Below, piece after piece: positions 62,101 to 64,000 of a stretch of DNA of 64,000 nt (position 1 is its first letter; each line of letters begins with the position of its first letter). The notes below the pieces were generated by a model. The model was not told the DNA's origin and did not search any database. It worked only from the letters and a program-made list of their open reading frames with translations. The DNA is taken from contig NC_135554.1 of assembly GCF_964340395.1 (NCBI RefSeq), positions 21,342,592-21,406,591 of the forward strand, given 5' to 3'. The DNA comes from Glandiceps talaboti. Its lineage: Eukaryota; Hemichordata; Enteropneusta; Spengelidae. The position numbers and the translations under genes were made by a program.

Positions 62101-62790
62101 AATTGCCATGTTTAATACCTGGTAAATCTCAAATATTCAAGGAATCACGTAAATTATGTGACATGACATCAAAGAAACTTTATTTTGACATTTTTGTTCC
62201 TAACACGAACAGCTTTCTCCAGGAATAGTATGATATGTTGAATTAAGTATGGATGTCAACTTTGGTATATCACCTTTGTGCCATGTTTCAATAAAATTGG
62301 CTAATGCAAGTCAGAGATACAGCTGCATACAGATGAACAGATGGACAGACAGTTCTGTTTAAGTATTCTATTATATGAAGAGATGTTTATATTTTACAAT
62401 GTAGCTGGTATCACTAATATTTCCATTCAAACAATAAAGTAAATTTGAAAGATTTTAAGTTTAACTGTTATATTTGACTCCTAAATATATTTCAAATGTA
62501 ATTTTTTGTTTAATAAATACTAATATATGTGGAAAGAAATTCTTTTGAGTATCTGCCACAATTTCATCTGTTTCACCTTATGTCCATAACATCTATGAGA
62601 CCAAAAAATCCCATCATTCAATTTGACCACCTTACCTGGTTCCCTGGTGTCCAACATGGCATCCCTTGATCCTCCATCTGAACTCAGACTGGCAGATGAC
62701 AGGTTGTCACATGACCTAGATTGTGATGTATTTAGGGATGTGTATGGAGCCGAGGCTTGGTCAAGATCTCCCATCAAGTATTCAGATACA
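49615..62790 (-). CDS. F-BAR/C1/RhoGAP protein, ARHGAP29/ARHGAP45/GMIP family; 19 exons, 5' end outside window
   Basis: GTPase-activating protein for Rho, with a membrane-bending F-BAR region. Exons in coding order: 62636-62790, 61919-62056, 61673-61737, 60183-60293, 59374-59454, 58710-58883, 57754-57831, 57276-57392, 56752-56900, 56058-56200, 55360-55578, 54324-54661, 53685-53822, 53321-53502, 52581-52661, 52167-52248, 51571-51655, 50881-51075, 49615-50129. All phases agree, giving 1014 aa in the window. Order: VSEYLMGDLD segment; F-BAR helices (exons 2-8, e.g. EKRVHIENEFAKTLAKL and LPLQSIYCTALQQDMEY); Ser-rich linker; C1 zinc finger; RhoGAP with arginine finger GLYRVAG and NLGIVFGPTLLR; long Ser-rich tail ending PKFV. 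The first exon starts inside a codon, so upstream exons encoding perhaps 200 residues lie beyond 64 kb. One gene here probably corresponds to the three vertebrate paralogues; the orthology is inferred. Confidence 0.95.
50633..50785. repeat. dispersed repeat, copy 2 of 3
   Basis: Shares 'tttcaatccca', 'gattacataggattattctt', 'cagacagcaatttttcacacctaaattttaa' and 'gcctttaa' in order with the copy at 36945-37100. Located in a RhoGAP gene intron. Confidence 0.7.
52581..52661 (-). CDS. RhoGAP exon with NLGIVFGPTLLR
   Basis: 81-base exon encoding VANHCERNKMPAANLGIVFG then PTLLRQ, holding the conserved Asn that orients the substrate GTPase. Its 3' splice site (cttcctatAG) is the first unit of the adjoining tandem repeat. 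Confidence 0.95.
52661..53065. repeat. 81-bp tandem repeat including splice-acceptor copies
   Basis: Five copies, with caccctataggaagaatt at about 52659, 52741, 52822, 52904 and 52983, each alternating with 'gataccctataggcatcattgatgaggatagattatta'. Read on the minus strand each copy carries ttcttcctatagggtg, the same sequence as the functional acceptor of the exon at 52581-52661. Confidence 0.93.
53685..53822 (-). CDS. RhoGAP exon with arginine finger
   Basis: 46 codons in phase 0, starting exactly at GLYRVAGVKAKVEKLCQTFE. The Arg of GLYRVAG is the catalytic arginine finger. It ends LKLYLRQ, before LPEPILTF in the next exon (53321-53502), as in the family. Confidence 0.96.
54225..54300. repeat. 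short dispersed palindromic repeat, copy 1
   Basis: 'catgtcgctacgccctcaac...gatgtgtgagggcgctggtgtaccttacagacta' contains complementary arms cgccctca and tgagggcg. A related sequence with a longer middle lies at 62877-62975. Confidence 0.6.
54324..54661 (-). CDS. RhoGAP gene exon: C1 domain and start of RhoGAP
   Basis: Encodes a complete C1 zinc finger: HVFRKLRAPSKCRECDSYVY, then CEHCGLSSHKKC and IQC, with the His/Cys ligands at the expected C-x2-C, C-x2-C, H-x2-C spacing. It is followed by FGVHLKEHL and VPFIVNKCISEI, the start of the RhoGAP fold. It lacks the full set of hydrophobic tips of diacylglycerol-binding C1 domains, so is probably of the atypical type (inference). Confidence 0.95.
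58137..58690. repeat. tandem repeat of about 39 bp, about 14 copies, next to a splice donor
   Basis: The unit reads aatgttcatgtacatttcaa then tgttcatatacatttcagtt (ac or tc). It ends only about 13 bases from the GTAAGA donor (58704-58709) of the F-BAR exon 58710-58883. Long plus- and minus-strand frames (up to 241 codons) over it are artefacts. Confidence 0.95.
59040..59355. repeat. tandem repeat of about 105 bp, three diverged copies
   Basis: Each copy reads 'accaacattagacaaattttaccaactcaaatctttcaaatat...gagatggatgcacaaatgtatctc...ctcagaaatgggtca'. Located in a RhoGAP gene intron. Confidence 0.85.
59711..60056. mobile_element. foldback / MITE-like inverted repeat
   Basis: The arm 'gagtaacactgaagtaaagcactttctctatgtgttacac...aagcattcatatcaagtgtaaaagtatactgtttcaattgg' (about 59800-59890) is matched in reverse complement by about 59936-60035, separated by roughly 45 bases. 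The outer part of the left arm is duplicated once (period 65, starts 59726 and 59791), and the right arm extends to 'gaatattgtacaacc' and 'cactgtat'. There is no coding capacity. It lies in a RhoGAP gene intron. Confidence 0.7.
60437..60575. repeat. dispersed repeat, copy 3 of 3
   Basis: A shortened relative of 36945-37100: 'gttatcttatggattattcttttgttctggaccaactttttcta', 'cagacaattgtttttcat' and 'gggcctttaa' in the same order. Confidence 0.6.
62636..62790 (-). CDS. first visible exon of the RhoGAP gene
   Basis: Follows acceptor gtttttcAG and begins inside a codon, reading VSEYLMGDLDQASAPYTSLN then a Ser-rich stretch, and ends at a GTAAGG donor. VSE-LMG-D matches the segment before the F-BAR helices in ARHGAP45, so more exons must lie to the right. 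Confidence 0.9.
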
Positions 62791-64000
62791 CTGAAAAACA
62801 AAATATGAATGATCATTAGCACACACATATATATACCAGTGATTACTTGAATCCATACATGTGGCAGACTATAAGATATGTCATGTCACTTCGTCCTCAC
62901 TGGCCTGCTCTATCTGAAAGGAGTTGACCGATGTGTGAGGGCGCTCTACCAAGACGTACCTTACAGACTATGCAAGTACATATTAGTGGTATTCGCATTC
63001 TAGTGCACTACCAGAAACATTTTAAACCTGTTTGCAAATGAGTGAGCATGTAAGCATTCCATGTACGCAGAATCAAGTACACAGACACAGTTATATTTTT
63101 ATAAAATTTGATGTTCATAAGTTTACGTAATAATATGAAAACCCCATGATGTACGAGTGCCAAAGTAGATACTCAGGAGTATTTGCATTCCTCATATCTG
63201 CTGTCTTCTCTGCTACACATCTACTCATTTTACTCGTCAAAAGTACACCTATACAGATTACACTGCAAGCACTCATACAAATTACCTTGAGTACTTGTAC
63301 TCACACATCGTGAAGTTCTGTTATATTATTCTTTTACTGAAAAACACTTTCATTTCAATCTCTCATAAAAATCAAACCTATTAGTATAGATTGTGACCAC
63401 TATGAAACTAGCTGCCGTGAAATTGAATACCTTCCAAAAATAGGTAAAACATGTCTATCATGGCATAGACCAACATTTGATGCATTATTTACAAATGTAG
63501 ATATGGAAATACTGTACTACAATCAACACACAAGTTCTCGTCTTCCATTTATGATAAATTTGGGTTCATGTTTTCGGTACATATCTTTTAATTATTAATT
63601 CTAGTCAGTAAACATTGACATTAAAAGGTTGAATGACCAGTAATTGAAAGTCAAACACTGTGAAGAAAAATAAAACAGCCATGAGACAGAGAGGACAAAT
63701 ACCAGATAATGGTGAATTTCTCCTAGTTACATCAAGGTGTAGGCAAATTTAGTTTGCTATCACCACTAACAATGACCATGGGTTGTAAACAACAACAGAT
63801 CTAGGTGCCATGGTCTGGGGCAATGACCAATGATATTGACCACTGAATGACCATGGGTTATTTACTGTTGACAGTGACTATGGGTTGTAAACAACAACAG
63901 ATCTAGGTGCCATGGTCTGGGGCAATGACCAACGATATTGACCATTGAATGACCATGGGTTATTTACTGTTGACAGTGACCATGGGTTGTAAACAACAAC
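62791..64000. other. right flank: RhoGAP intron, no further exon found
   Basis: No segment here fits the expected upstream N-terminal helices. It contains the palindromic repeat copy at 62877-62975 and the terminal 102-bp array. Confidence 0.4.
63770..64000. repeat. 102-bp tandem repeat, running off the window
   Basis: ggttgtaaacaacaacagat recurs at 63781, 63883 and 63985. The unit includes ctaggtgccatggtctgggg and gaatgaccatgggttattta. Copies are nearly identical. Confidence 0.92.

Noticed and set aside
63241-63340. Possible upstream RhoGAP exon (acceptor-like AG, donor GGTAATTT)
   Set aside because: It would encode only about ten residues with no match to the expected N-terminal helices.

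Overview
This is a eukaryotic, intron-rich, AT-rich nuclear window from an animal. Every recognisable gene is a metazoan gene, split into short exons with GT-AG introns (one AT-AC intron) and surrounded by minisatellites, microsatellites and small repeats. The gene content (LKB1/STK11, an NXPE-family gene, an ARHGAP29/45-type RhoGAP, a polycystin-like GAIN/GPS protein and a WD40-SOCS protein) suggests an invertebrate deuterostome, hemichordate- or cephalochordate-like. That assignment is inference; no RNA gene or species marker was found. The coding models below were rebuilt by hand from splice sites, reading phase and family resemblance.

Layout, left to right. 1.9-8.8 kb, minus strand: an 11-exon gene for a secreted or membrane protein of about 605 aa, with signal peptide, polycystin-type GAIN domain, intact GPS (HL/T) and one membrane segment. 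8.8-17.5 kb: no coding exon seen; it holds a 26-bp minisatellite and a 1.4-kb element with short terminal inverted repeats. 17.5-40.4 kb, minus: complete STK11 (LKB1), nine coding exons, 441 aa, with the kinase core, N-terminal basic NLS and C-terminal CKLQ prenylation box. Its intron 2 is a U12-type AT-AC intron. A complete five-exon NXPE-like gene (592 aa, plus strand) lies inside STK11 intron 4. 40.4-41.7 kb: divergent promoter region with E-box/CLEAR, ZNF143-like and YY1-like motifs. 41.7-43.7 kb, plus: a two-exon WD40-SOCS-box gene, 451 aa. 43.7-49.6 kb: intergenic space between convergent genes. 49.6-62.8 kb, minus: 19 exons (1014 aa) of an F-BAR/C1/RhoGAP protein, pro-orthologous to ARHGAP29/ARHGAP45/GMIP, whose 5' end lies outside the window. 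62.8-64 kb: repeats, including a 102-bp tandem array running off the end.

How the genes relate: STK11 and ARHGAP45 are near neighbours on human 19p13.3, so this looks like a retained ancestral linkage. STK11 and the WD40-SOCS gene are head to head about 1.2 kb apart and may share a promoter. NXPE is nested antisense in STK11. No evidence was seen that the genes form one pathway.
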